Shown piece by piece: positions 36,409 through 45,825 of a stretch of 64,000 bases of DNA; positions within the stretch are counted from its first letter, which is position 1, and each line of letters starts with the position of its first letter. The notes beneath the pieces were generated by a model. That model searched no databases. It was not told where the DNA came from and was given only the letters and a program-made list of their open reading frames with translations. Origin of the DNA: Seonamhaeicola aphaedonensis. GTDB lineage: Bacteria > Bacteroidota > Bacteroidia > Flavobacteriales > Flavobacteriaceae. The position numbers and the translations under genes are program-made. Location: positions 248,001 to 312,000 of the forward strand of contig NZ_QRDX01000006.1 of NCBI RefSeq assembly GCF_003386195.1, in the 5' to 3' direction.

Positions 36409-37305
36409 ATGGATAGAGAAACTTTAATATTAAAATGGTTAAATAACAATCTGAATGATCAGGAACTTAAAGCCTTTAAAAATCTTGAAGACCACGATGA
36501 TTTAGTAAAGTTAAATAATACCCTACAAGCTTTTAAAGCTCCCGAATACGATGCTGGTAAAGAGCTTGACAGTGTATTACAAACCATTAGAAGTAAGAAA
36601 CAACCTAAAACGCATTGGATAAAACCTTTTATGCGTGTGGCTGCTATTCTTGCTATTTGTTTTAGTCTTTATTATTATACAACAACTATTGATACGACCA
36701 TTACCACAGCTATGGCTCAAAAAACCACAGTAGAGTTGCCTGATGCTTCTAGTGTGTCTTTAAACGCAAAATCGGTTTTGGCATTCAATAAAAATTCATG
36801 GAAAAAAAACAGAGAAGTTGAGCTACAAGGCGAAGCCTTTTTTAAAGTAGCCAAAGGTTCTTCTTTCAACGTTATAACACAAACAGGAACCGTTACGGTT
36901 TATGGAACTCAATTTAATGTAAAACAACGGGACAATTATTTTGAGGTTATTTGCTACGAAGGTTTAGTAGGCGTTACTTTTAATTCTCAAGAAACAAAAT
37001 TAAAACCTGGCGACAGTTTTTTAATTATTGATGGGAAAATAATTGCTAAAGAAAAAGAAAACAGCTTAACACCTTCGTGGTTAAATAACGAAAGTCAGTT
37101 CAAAAGTCTACCTTACAAACAAGTTATTGCAGAATTTGAAAGACAATACAATGTAGATATTATATTAATAGGTATTGACTCCGAAGAACTATTCACTGGT
37201 AATTTCACTCATGACAGCATTGAAGTTGCGTTAAAATCTATTACCTTACCTTTACATTTAACTTATAGTCAATCAAACGATTCTATAATTTTAAAGCGTG
37301 AATAG
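36409..37305 (+). CDS. FecR family anti-sigma/signal-transducing protein
   Basis: A 298-residue inner-membrane regulator that holds the ECF factor and relays the receptor signal. The N-terminal cytoplasmic segment (MDRETLILKWLNNNLNDQEL) is typical of this family. One membrane helix lies at about residues 74-92 (VAAILAICFSLYYY). The periplasmic FecR domain includes GEAFFKVAKGSSFNVITQTG and GTQFNVKQRDN. The C-terminal secretin-like beta domain ends NVDIILIG and PLHLTYSQSNDSIILKRE. The frame begins at a TTG (36394) but the ATG at 36409 is preferred. Its stop overlaps the receptor start by 8 nt. Confidence 0.93.
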   Translation: MDRETLILKWLNNNLNDQELKAFKNLEDHDDLVKLNNTLQAFKAPEYDAGKELDSVLQTIRSKKQPKTHWIKPFMRVAAILAICFSLYYYTTTIDTTITTAMAQKTTVELPDASSVSLNAKSVLAFNKNSWKKNREVELQGEAFFKVAKGSSFNVITQTGTVTVYGTQFNVKQRDNYFEVICYEGLVGVTFNSQETKLKPGDSFLIIDGKIIAKEKENSLTPSWLNNESQFKSLPYKQVIAEFERQYNVDIILIGIDSEELFTGNFTHDSIEVALKSITLPLHLTYSQSNDSIILKRE

Positions 37306-39643
37306 AAAAGGTTTTCATTCTTTTTTTGTCTTCTTGTTTTTTTTGAATATTACGCTGCTAAGCTCTCAAAACGTTCAAAAAGAAAAGCAACTACTTTCTA
37401 GTGTTATTAGTACTTTAGAAACGCGTTATAATGTTAGTTTTTCTTATGCCGATAAAACTATAAAAGACAAAAAAGCCATGCTACCCAACAAAAGTTTGTC
37501 GTTAGAGGAAGCCTTGGAACTTCTTAAAGAAGAAACAAAGCTTGATTTTGAGTTGTTGGATGACAGATTTATTGCTATAAAATTTGCTAAAAAAAAGAAG
37601 GCTAATAGCTTTAGAATACAAAATCTTGAAGAAGTATACATAACCAACTTCCTTACAACGGGTTTAACCAAACTAAATGATGGCTCTATAACTATAAAAC
37701 CTGAAAGTTTTGGTATTCTACCCGGGCTTATAGAACCAGATGTTTTACAAACCATTCAAGCTTTACCAGGGGTTCTGAGTACAGACGAAACCGTTTCAAA
37801 TATCAATGTAAGAGGTGGAACTCATGACCAAAACCTTCTACTTTGGGATGGTATTAAAATGTATCAATCTGGACATTTTTTTGGTCTTATTTCTGCTTTC
37901 AACCCATATATTACAAAAACCATCAACGTTTATAAAAATGGGAGTAGCGCTAAATATGGCGATGGTATTTCAAGCATTATAGACATGCAATTGCCCGATG
38001 ACATTGATAATGAATTTAAAGCTGGTGTTGGACTAAACTTTATTAATGCCGATGGTTTTGCTAAAATTCCGCTTTCAAACAAAACCGAATTGCAAATTTC
38101 ATCACGTCGTTCAGTCACCGATTTAATTGAAACAGCGACTTACGATCAATATTTCAAACGTATTTTCGAAGATTCTGACTTTAACAATAATAGAAATTCC
38201 ATTTCTCAAAATGAGTCGTTTTATTTTTACGACATCACTGCAAAACTGCTATTTGACATTACAGAAAAAGATAAGCTCAGGTTTAACTTTTTAAACATTA
38301 ACAATATGTTTGATTATGATGAGCAATCCACAATCAATGATAGAACCGAGGCATTGAACAGTAACCTATCACAACAAAACTTATCGGTTGGTCTTTCTTA
38401 TACTCGAGATTGGACCAATCAATTATCAACCACATTACAGGCTTATGCTTCAAATTATAATTTAGATGCCACCAATAATGATGTTATTAATAACCAAAGA
38501 TTAATTCAAGAAAACAGAGTAAATGACCGTGCCTTTAAACTAGATATTAACTATGAGCATAACTATCAACTAAAGTTTAATAGTGGCTATCAGTTAAACG
38601 AGGTAGGTATTAGCAATTTAGAAGATGTAAACAATCCTAACTTTAAAAGTTTTGTAAAGAATGTTGTAAAAAGTCATTCAATTTATGCGGAAACATCTCT
38701 TTTATCTTATGGTGCTCAAACCAAACTAAATTTAGGAGCGCGTTTAAACTATTTAGACAAGTTTAACATGGTTTTTGTAGAGCCCAGATTAAGTTTTAGC
38801 CAACGCTTTTTAAATGATTTTAGATTTGAGATTCTAGGTGAATACAAAAGCCAATTTACATCGCAAGTTATAGATCTACAAAACGATTTTTTGGGTATTG
38901 AAAAACGCCGCTGGATCCTTTCAAACAATAATACTGAAGTTATTATAGAAGGAAATCAAACTATATACCCAGTGCCTGTTTTAAAAAGCAAGCAAATTTC
39001 AGCAGGTATTCATTTCAATAAAAACAAGTTTTTAATTAGTGCCGAAACCTACATTAAAAAAGTAGATGGTATTACCACCAGAAGTCAGGGGTTTCAGAAC
39101 CAATATCAATTTGTTCACAGCATTGGTAGCTACAAAATTACAGGTATAGATGTATTGCTAAATAAACAATTTGATAATGTAGCAAGTACTTGGATTTCAT
39201 ACTCCTTTAGCAGAAACAATTATCTATTCCCAGATTTAAACAACGGCAATGAATTCCCTAATAACAATGATATTAGACACGCAATTACTTTTGCTGGCAC
39301 ATACACTCAAAACAATTTCAAACTAGCCTTAGGTATAAACTGGAATTCTGGTATACCCACAACCTATCCTGCAGATCAAAATAACCAAAGTAATATTATT
39401 ATTAATTATCAAAGCCCCAATGCAGAAAACTTAGATGATTACTTAAGGACAGATTTTTCGGCAACGTATTCATTTGATATTTCGAGGACATCAAAAGCTA
39501 CAATTGGAGCTTCGGTTTGGAACGTACTAAACAGAAAAAACATCATAAATGAGTACTATACTCTGATTGAAGATAATATTGAACCTGTAAGAAATGAGTC
39601 TTTAGGCATCACTCCAAATGTAAGTTTTAGAGTTCATTTTTAG
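37298..39643 (+). CDS. TonB-dependent receptor with N-terminal STN signalling domain
   Basis: A 781-residue outer-membrane receptor. It has a signal peptide (FFVFLFFLNITLLSSQ), then an STN signalling domain at about residues 25-100 (NVSFSYADKTIKDK, LDFELLDDRFIAIK) that talks to FecR, a plug domain (LQTIQALPGVLSTDETVSNI, NVRGGTHDQNLLLWDGIKMYQ) and a 22-strand barrel ending in SFRVHF. Unlike SusC it has no SusD partner here. It begins with GTG at 37298, overlapping the fecR stop by 8 nt; no ATG lies before the signal peptide. The substrate is unknown. Confidence 0.92.
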   Translation: MNRKGFHSFFVFLFFLNITLLSSQNVQKEKQLLSSVISTLETRYNVSFSYADKTIKDKKAMLPNKSLSLEEALELLKEETKLDFELLDDRFIAIKFAKKKKANSFRIQNLEEVYITNFLTTGLTKLNDGSITIKPESFGILPGLIEPDVLQTIQALPGVLSTDETVSNINVRGGTHDQNLLLWDGIKMYQSGHFFGLISAFNPYITKTINVYKNGSSAKYGDGISSIIDMQLPDDIDNEFKAGVGLNFINADGFAKIPLSNKTELQISSRRSVTDLIETATYDQYFKRIFEDSDFNNNRNSISQNESFYFYDITAKLLFDITEKDKLRFNFLNINNMFDYDEQSTINDRTEALNSNLSQQNLSVGLSYTRDWTNQLSTTLQAYASNYNLDATNNDVINNQRLIQENRVNDRAFKLDINYEHNYQLKFNSGYQLNEVGISNLEDVNNPNFKSFVKNVVKSHSIYAETSLLSYGAQTKLNLGARLNYLDKFNMVFVEPRLSFSQRFLNDFRFEILGEYKSQFTSQVIDLQNDFLGIEKRRWILSNNNTEVIIEGNQTIYPVPVLKSKQISAGIHFNKNKFLISAETYIKKVDGITTRSQGFQNQYQFVHSIGSYKITGIDVLLNKQFDNVASTWISYSFSRNNYLFPDLNNGNEFPNNNDIRHAITFAGTYTQNNFKLALGINWNSGIPTTYPADQNNQSNIIINYQSPNAENLDDYLRTDFSATYSFDISRTSKATIGASVWNVLNRKNIINEYYTLIEDNIEPVRNESLGITPNVSFRVHF

Positions 39644-39735
39644 ATAACAACTAACTAATACAGTGTATTTTATCGAATTCTCGTCTTGTTTTGTATTGGC
39701 AATTAAAATATTAATTACATTGAAAAAAATATAGT

Positions 39736-41373
39736 ATGGCCTCATTAAATCCTCTAAGTTCCAACTTAGACCTAAGGAAAGCTAAGCACTTACTTAGAAG
39801 AGCTACTTTTAATTACACCAAAGAGCAGTTAGATACTTTTGTTGGCATGTCTGCTGCAGATGCTGTTAGTAATTTAACAACAAATATTCCATATATCTTA
39901 AATGAACCTTACGACCCTCTTCCAACAAGTAATCCAGATGGTTATTGGACGTCTTCAAGTGAACATCCCAATTCCTTTGATGGCCAAGGTAGAAAACGAG
40001 CACACGTAACAGCTTGGTGGTGGCACAATGCCATAAATCAAGTTAGCTTAAAATATAAATTATCTTTCTTTCTTCACACCTGTTTTACCGTTGGTAAAGA
40101 CTCTGGAGTTGGAGCCGCATCTTTTTTCTTTGATCATCTTCGTCTTCTTGATTTTTATGCCTTAGGAAACATTAAAACCTTGGCTAAAAAAATTACATTA
40201 GACAATGCCATGCTAGATTATTTGGATAACACCCAAAATAACAAAAATAACCCCAACGAAAATTATGCTAGGGAGTATTTAGAACTCTTTACTATTTTAA
40301 AAGGAGAACAAATTGGAGAAGGCAACTACACTAACTACACAGAATTAGATATTCAACAGGCTGCAAAAGTATTTTCTGGTTTTAAAAAGAAAGGGGATAG
40401 AAACGGTGACATTGATACAGACACGAACTTGCCTATTGGTTATGTTAATGCAAATAGACATGATTCTACTGACAAAACCTTTTCTAGTGCATTCAACGAC
40501 CATATAATTGTAGGTAGAAATACTAAAGAAACCATTTTGGAAGAGTTAGATGATTTTGTTGAAATGGTATTTTCTCAAGAAGAAACATCAAAGGCCTACT
40601 GTAGAAAACTTTACAGATATTTTGTAAAAAGTAATATTTCTGCCACCGCAGAAACCGATATCATAACTCCACTTGCTCAAATTCTGCTTAATAATAACTA
40701 CGAAATTTTACCTGTTATAACTACTCTCTTAGCAAGCGAACATTTTTATGATGCTGATGACGATGATGATACCGATAATACAATAGGGGCCATAATTAAA
40801 AGCCCCCTACAATTACTTTCTGAAGTAATTTCCTTGTTTGACGTAAAATACCCAAATCCAGAAACAGAACAATTATGGTTCTACCGAAACTTTTTTCTTA
40901 GGTATATACATAATATATATTTCAAAGGTTCTGGTATGGAATTTTTCAACCCAGACTCTGTAGCAGGATATCCAGCATACTATCAGGAACCAGGCTTTGA
41001 TAGAAATTGGTTTTCCTCAAACACGCTCATTGCAAGATATGAGCTCATGAGAGATTTGCTTACGAGAAATGATATATACACCCATTTAGATACCGTTTCG
41101 TTTGTTGAAAACAAAATAAACCCCGAAGAAGCTAAAGACCCTAATACTTTAGTTTTTGCATTGGCGGATTTAATGTATCCTGAAAATATTGACACAGATA
41201 GAATTAACTATTTTAAAACATTTTTAATTGGTGATTCAGATAATTATTACTGGACTGGAGCCTGGTTACAATATCTTAACACTCGTAATGAAAGTGATAT
41301 GAACGTTGTAAAAACTAGGTTAGATTCGCTTATAATAACTATGGTCAATGCAGCAGAATTTCAATTAATGTAA
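39736..41373 (+). CDS. DUF1800 domain protein
   Basis: A 545-residue protein of the DUF1800 family, known for its pairing with DUF1501. The opening KHLLRRATFNYTKEQLDTFV, the Trp/His-rich WWWHNAI and the middle NYAREYLELFTILKGE and AAKVFSGF segments are conserved family marks. Many DUF1800 proteins are exported and of unknown function. No clear signal peptide is visible here. It lies 92 nt after the TonB receptor and 13 nt before the DUF1501 gene; the three appear to be one system. Function is unknown. Confidence 0.88.
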   Translation: MASLNPLSSNLDLRKAKHLLRRATFNYTKEQLDTFVGMSAADAVSNLTTNIPYILNEPYDPLPTSNPDGYWTSSSEHPNSFDGQGRKRAHVTAWWWHNAINQVSLKYKLSFFLHTCFTVGKDSGVGAASFFFDHLRLLDFYALGNIKTLAKKITLDNAMLDYLDNTQNNKNNPNENYAREYLELFTILKGEQIGEGNYTNYTELDIQQAAKVFSGFKKKGDRNGDIDTDTNLPIGYVNANRHDSTDKTFSSAFNDHIIVGRNTKETILEELDDFVEMVFSQEETSKAYCRKLYRYFVKSNISATAETDIITPLAQILLNNNYEILPVITTLLASEHFYDADDDDDTDNTIGAIIKSPLQLLSEVISLFDVKYPNPETEQLWFYRNFFLRYIHNIYFKGSGMEFFNPDSVAGYPAYYQEPGFDRNWFSSNTLIARYELMRDLLTRNDIYTHLDTVSFVENKINPEEAKDPNTLVFALADLMYPENIDTDRINYFKTFLIGDSDNYYWTGAWLQYLNTRNESDMNVVKTRLDSLIITMVNAAEFQLM

Positions 41374-41386
41374 AAGTCTACCAGTT

Positions 41387-43012
41387 ATGAAAAGAAGAAA
41401 CTTTATAAAACTTTCAGCAACTGCTTCTGTTATTGGACTTACACCATTTCAAATTCAAGCTGCTTTAAAAACGTTTATTCCGTTTGATTGTCCAGATATT
41501 TCTGGAAGAAAACTTGTTTTGGTGAACTTAGCTGGAGCCAATGATGGGCTTAACAGTATTGTGCCTCTTAATCAATATGATGTTTACAGTAACTTAAGAC
41601 CCACTATAAAAGTTCCAGAAAGTGGCTCTAATAAATACATTACATTAGACAGTACTCTACCAGAAAACCAACAAATTGGTTTAAACCCGGCATTAACTAA
41701 ATTTAAACCGCTTTATGATAAGGGTGTTTTGAGAATTGTTCAAGGTGTGGGATACCCTTCACAGAATAAAAGTCATTTTAAATCAACCGATTTATATTTC
41801 ACTGGAAATGATGGAAACAGTATGTTAAATGGAGTAGACACTGGTTGGATGGGGCGCTTTATGGAACAATATTACGCTGATTTAATTGTGGAAAACTTTC
41901 CTTTGGCAATTGAAATTGGCTCCAATCAAACCTCACTAGGTTTTCATGCTGAAGAAGCTCATGGGCTATCACTTAACATTACGGGTCAAGACCCAGCTGG
42001 TTTTTATAATGTTATAAGCGGTTTAGGTGGTGAGGCTCCTTTAAATATTCCAGATTCTGATTATGGTAAACAATTAGAATTCATAAATAATACTGACGGC
42101 CTAACAAATACATATGCAGCATCAATATCTAACGCCTTCAACAAAGGTAAAAATGATGTGACTTATCCCGATACGGATTTAGCAGATCAATTAAAAACTG
42201 TTGCTCGCCTAATTAGTGGTGATTTAGGATCGAAAATCTATATGGTTAGAATAAGTGGCTTCGATACGCACAATGCTCAAGTTCAGGCCGCAGGTGATAT
42301 ACTAGGAAGGCACCATGCTTTATTAACTGAACTTTCTGAGAGCATTGAAGCTTTCACTGCAGATTTGGAAAGTCAGAATTTATCTGAAGATGTTGTTGGT
42401 GTTACATTCTCTGAATTTGGTAGAAAAGCCGCAGAAAACGGAAACCTTGGAACTGATCATGGTGAAATTGCCCCGATGTTTATATTTGGAAAACCTGTTT
42501 CTGGAGGTATGACAGGAATCAACCCTGATTTATTGGAAGCTGGTGAAGGTAATAACTGGCAAATTAAAACGGTTCAATACGATTACAGACAAACTTTTAC
42601 TACGTTACTTCAAGATTTCCTTGGTGCAGATAATGCTATTATTGATAACACCTTTTTTAATCATTCTCTAAATGACAGCTTCACTAATTTAAAAATTGAA
42701 GATATCTTAAGAGCTGAGTATGACATTTCTAAAAACTGTCAATCTAATACTGCTGAGCCTCATTCTAGTAGTAAAAATTGGTTGTTATACCCCAATCCTA
42801 CAAAAGACATCATAAACATGTCTAGCATCGATCCTGTTGAATCTGTTAGTTTTAGAATTTATAACGCTGCGGGATTACCGTTGGCAGATTATACCCTTAA
42901 GGTTGTTGATGGAAAAGCATCTATTAATTTATCTCAATTTAGTAGTGGCGTGTACTTTTTTGAAGTTCTTACGGTTAGCAAAAAAGAAATTCATAAGATT
43001 ATTAAAATATAG
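41387..43012 (+). CDS. DUF1501 domain protein with Tat signal and T9SS sorting domain
   Basis: A 541-residue protein. The start MKRRNFIKLSATASVIGLTP carries a twin-arginine motif followed by a hydrophobic stretch, so export is probably by Tat. DUF1501 marks are LVLVNLAGANDGLNSIVPLN, NKSHFKSTDLYFTG, GFDTHNAQ and FSEFGRKAAENGNLGTDHG (a phosphatase/sulfatase-like fold with Asp/His metal ligands). The last 80 residues (NWLLYPNPTKDIINMSS to GVYFFEVLTVSKKEIHKIIK) form a type IX secretion sorting domain. It forms a pair with DUF1800. The likely location is the cell surface. Confidence 0.9.
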   Translation: MKRRNFIKLSATASVIGLTPFQIQAALKTFIPFDCPDISGRKLVLVNLAGANDGLNSIVPLNQYDVYSNLRPTIKVPESGSNKYITLDSTLPENQQIGLNPALTKFKPLYDKGVLRIVQGVGYPSQNKSHFKSTDLYFTGNDGNSMLNGVDTGWMGRFMEQYYADLIVENFPLAIEIGSNQTSLGFHAEEAHGLSLNITGQDPAGFYNVISGLGGEAPLNIPDSDYGKQLEFINNTDGLTNTYAASISNAFNKGKNDVTYPDTDLADQLKTVARLISGDLGSKIYMVRISGFDTHNAQVQAAGDILGRHHALLTELSESIEAFTADLESQNLSEDVVGVTFSEFGRKAAENGNLGTDHGEIAPMFIFGKPVSGGMTGINPDLLEAGEGNNWQIKTVQYDYRQTFTTLLQDFLGADNAIIDNTFFNHSLNDSFTNLKIEDILRAEYDISKNCQSNTAEPHSSSKNWLLYPNPTKDIINMSSIDPVESVSFRIYNAAGLPLADYTLKVVDGKASINLSQFSSGVYFFEVLTVSKKEIHKIIKI

Positions 43013-43028
43013 ATTTGAGAATGTAAAT

Positions 43029-44522
43029 TTATTCCATATTAACATTGCTATATTTCGCATTAACCACAATACTTTTTCCGCTACTTAAATTTCCCGTTGA
43101 AAACGTAGTTACATTACCAGGTTCTTTATTTGGGTAATTAAATCTAGAGCGATTGCCCTTGTATTGCAAATTATAATTTACATCAGGAAGCGCAATTAAA
43201 GCGTCACAGTTTTGAAGGATAACATTAAGGTTAGTAAAGCCATCATCTATTTTTAAAATTTTAATATCGCCTATATTACTATCAATAACAGCATTCCCTA
43301 ATAAATTATCAATAGTTACGTTTGAGGAATTAGAATTTAGAACTACATGTTTAACATTATTAAGTTCAACCTGTTTCGCATATTTTAGATTTAGCTCTCC
43401 TAAGTTCCAATGACTTATATAAACTGGAGAATAAGAAGCATTAATGGAGGTTCTGCCTCCATTAATGCTATTAGCAGTTAGTTTTGCATAGGCCAAGTCC
43501 GCTTGTAAGTTATCAACATTTGATACAAATTCAATCTCACCATGTTTTACATTAACTTTCAACTTGGCTTTTTTAGGCATTTTAATTTTAATGGTCTTTT
43601 TTACTTTAGAATTAGATTCTTTATGAACCAATCTTTCAATTAAAACCTTTCTTTTTTTGGTAAGTTTTTCACGAGCAGCTTCATGCTTTTCTATGGCTTT
43701 TTCTCTCTCTTTTTGGGCTTTCTCTAAACTTTCTTGTCGTGCTTCCATACGCTCAGCGTGTTGCTCCATTTTTGCCCCAAACCGTTCTCCCCAAGCTTCC
43801 ATCTTCTTTTCAAATTCCTCAGCATCAAAATTATTCTCAAATTTTTCTGCCCACGCTTCCATTTGCTTACCAAAATTCTCTCCCCATTCTTTTCCAAATT
43901 TTTCGCCCCATGCTTCCATTTTTTTCGCATAGTCTTCACCATAAGCAGATTCAAATTGTTGGGTATACTCTTTTAAATACTGCTCACCATCTTTTTTATA
44001 GGCTTCGTAATCAAAATGAAAACGCTTAACATTTTCTGGTAATGGTGGCAACTCAGGAAGTTCTGGAAGCTCTGGTAGTTCTGACATTTCAAAATGAAAA
44101 TCTATTTCCGGTATTTCGGGTAAATCGGCTATTTCAAATTTTAATTCTTTTAGAACCGCTTTAACAGCGTCTTCATCATAAGGCGACGTTCTGTATGCCC
44201 AAACTTTTGGTGTATGAGCAAAACTATTGGTACTAATAGTAACCTCATTACTTGAGGCATCTACATCTATATTCCAGTTCTTTAAAGATTCCTTTAATTC
44301 TTCATTGCTTAAAGCTTCACCTTCAACATAAGCTTCAATTTCAACGACATCTTTATTCCAAGTATCAAATACAATATTGCAATAACTTGTGTTTAAGTTT
44401 ACGGTTACATCTTTGTCAACCTTTATGGATTGCGATACTTTTGTTTGTTTCTGTGCTATTACACTACCGACCGTAAAAAAGGCTACGGTCAGTAATTTTA
44501 GCTTTATCAATGATCTGTTCAT
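43029..44522 (-). CDS. DUF4097-like protein with a proline-rich and repeated coiled-coil insert
   Basis: A 497-residue exported protein (signal MNRSLIKLKLLTVAFFTVGSVIA). The N-terminal (about 25-95) and C-terminal (about 315-497) parts form the beta-helix-like adhesin fold of DUF4097 (VTVNLNTSYCNIVFDTWNKD; GDIKILKIDDGFTNLNVIL). Between them are a proline-rich strip (PELPELPELPPLPE) and a charged helix with degenerate 19-20-residue repeats centred on MEAW[GA]E[KR]F, then a long Lys/Glu coiled coil. It is the third gene of the sigma/membrane-protein unit, a common target arrangement in this phylum. Function unknown. Confidence 0.75.
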   Translation of the reverse strand: MNRSLIKLKLLTVAFFTVGSVIAQKQTKVSQSIKVDKDVTVNLNTSYCNIVFDTWNKDVVEIEAYVEGEALSNEELKESLKNWNIDVDASSNEVTISTNSFAHTPKVWAYRTSPYDEDAVKAVLKELKFEIADLPEIPEIDFHFEMSELPELPELPELPPLPENVKRFHFDYEAYKKDGEQYLKEYTQQFESAYGEDYAKKMEAWGEKFGKEWGENFGKQMEAWAEKFENNFDAEEFEKKMEAWGERFGAKMEQHAERMEARQESLEKAQKEREKAIEKHEAAREKLTKKRKVLIERLVHKESNSKVKKTIKIKMPKKAKLKVNVKHGEIEFVSNVDNLQADLAYAKLTANSINGGRTSINASYSPVYISHWNLGELNLKYAKQVELNNVKHVVLNSNSSNVTIDNLLGNAVIDSNIGDIKILKIDDGFTNLNVILQNCDALIALPDVNYNLQYKGNRSRFNYPNKEPGNVTTFSTGNLSSGKSIVVNAKYSNVNME

Positions 44523-44535
44523 TTTTTGATTTTTT

Positions 44536-45120
44536 TTAGATTGATTGTTCCACGGCTTCAGTACCAGCCTCGGAAAGTGTTAATTCTTTTAATTGTGATT
44601 TTAACCTGTATAACAAGTTTAAACGCAACTTTAAGTTATCAATTAAGGCATTAACAGTCAATTCACTTGGCCCAGATTCTGTTAGTTCTAAAGACAATCT
44701 TTTATATTCTTCATCTAGTTCTCCTAATTGCTCTATATAACCATCAAAAAGGTCTTTGGTCTCTGGCGTGTACTTTATTTTAGATAGTTCTAAATTAATA
44801 CTTGCCAAATAATAATCTTCAACCTTTTTTAAACCGGGAGAAATATCGCCTAAAGTCTTTGTTTCAATTGGCTTGTTTACAACAACATCTGTTGGCTTGT
44901 CTGAATCGACATCAGGTGAAAACACTTTATAGCCACCAAAACTTAAACCAATAAGTAATACAATACTGGCGGCTATTTGTATCCAACTAAATTTAGATTT
45001 AGATGATGAATCTGGGAACGCTTCATCTAATTTTTTTATGAAGCGCTGCTGGTGATTCTCAGGCATCTTTTCATGTGATATTTTATCATCTTTAAATAAG
45101 TCTCTAATATCTTGTGCCAT
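44536..45120 (-). CDS. Putative anti-sigma-like membrane protein
   Basis: A 194-residue protein whose first 43 residues are cytoplasmic and acidic-basic (MAQDIRDLFKDDKISHEKMP). One membrane helix lies near residues 46-62 (IAASIVLLIGLSFGGYKV). The periplasmic part is a long charged helix bundle (DLFDGYIEQLGELDEEYKRL). Its start overlaps the end of the ECF sigma gene by 17 nt, the classical sigma/anti-sigma arrangement. The anti-sigma role is inferred from position and topology; no zinc-type anti-sigma motif (HXXXCXXC) is seen. Confidence 0.75.
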   Translation of the reverse strand: MAQDIRDLFKDDKISHEKMPENHQQRFIKKLDEAFPDSSSKSKFSWIQIAASIVLLIGLSFGGYKVFSPDVDSDKPTDVVVNKPIETKTLGDISPGLKKVEDYYLASINLELSKIKYTPETKDLFDGYIEQLGELDEEYKRLSLELTESGPSELTVNALIDNLKLRLNLLYRLKSQLKELTLSEAGTEAVEQSI

Positions 45121-45655
45121 GACTTTTAATTGTTAACAATTCTTGTAATTTAACTTTACCTCTTGATAATTGCGTTCTTGATGCTACTTCAGAAATGTTT
45201 AAAATTTCGGCTATTTCTTGATGATCATACCCTTCAATTAAATACAACATAACTACATACTGATATTTATCTGGTAACTTCTTAATAGCAAGTTTTACAT
45301 CATCCAATGTTATAGCATCATCTACTAACCATTTGTCATCTTTTGGAGCATCAACAACTTTCATGTGCACTTCATTTAACTCTACAAGTTGTTGTTTTTT
45401 AGATTTTAAAAAATCAATACTCTTATTTACTACAATACGTTTTAACCAAGCTCCAAAAGTAACTTCAGCCTTGTATTGATGTAGTTTTGAAAAGGCCTTA
45501 ATAAAAGCCTCTTGTACCACATCCTCGGCATCATTAGCATCTTTCAAAAAACGTTTGGCAACAATATACATACCATCGCAGTACTGGTTGTATAACTGCA
45601 GTTGTGCCTTTCTGTTGTTCTGTTTACATTGTTCAATAATGTCAACTTGAAACAT
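45104..45655 (-). CDS. ECF-family RNA polymerase sigma factor (SigW-like)
   Basis: A 183-residue sigma-70 ECF factor. Region 2 is YNQYCDGMYIVAKRFLKDAN and DAEDVVQEAFIKAFSKLHQY. Region 4 is LPDKYQYVVMLYLIEGYDHQ then EIAEILNISEVASRTQLSRG. It is followed by the overlapping membrane protein gene and the DUF4097-like gene. An ECF-type promoter (GCAAC, 16 nt, CGTC) at 45694-45718 on the minus strand suggests positive autoregulation. The stress or signal sensed is unknown. Confidence 0.93.
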   Translation of the reverse strand: MFQVDIIEQCKQNNRKAQLQLYNQYCDGMYIVAKRFLKDANDAEDVVQEAFIKAFSKLHQYKAEVTFGAWLKRIVVNKSIDFLKSKKQQLVELNEVHMKVVDAPKDDKWLVDDAITLDDVKLAIKKLPDKYQYVVMLYLIEGYDHQEIAEILNISEVASRTQLSRGKVKLQELLTIKSHGTRY

Positions 45656-45693
45656 ACTAAATCTCCTTTTGGTCTAAGTTAGTTCGTTTAAAA

Positions 45694-45718
45694 GACGATT
45701 AAAAAATTGAAGTGTTGC
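45694..45718 (-). promoter_or_regulatory. ECF-type promoter of the second sigma operon (GCAAC-N16-CGTC)
   Basis: On the minus strand GCAAC (45718-45714) and CGTC (45697-45694) are 16 nt apart, the spacing of many ECF promoters with an AAC -35 and CGT -10 core. It lies 39 nt upstream of the sigma ATG. It differs from the TAnnTTTG housekeeping type. Confidence 0.6.
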
Positions 45719-45825
45719 AAAAAAAATAATTTTCTTAAAGAAATAACAAAATCAAGCAATTATACGTTTGCAAATTAGAAAATGTTAGTTTTTCAAGTAT
45801 CTTTATATCGAAAAAATCGCTCAAC

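Noticed and set aside
36195-36449. Minus-strand frame across the heptamer array and element copy 2
   Set aside because: It consists of repeat-derived codons (SSVFSLQSS) and is antisense to the sigma and fecR genes.
35771-43012. Polysaccharide utilisation locus
   Set aside because: No SusD-like partner and no carbohydrate-active enzymes are present beside the TonB receptor.
43657-44029. Several overlapping open frames on both strands
   Set aside because: They are frame shadows of the repeated MEAW coding segment of the minus-strand gene.
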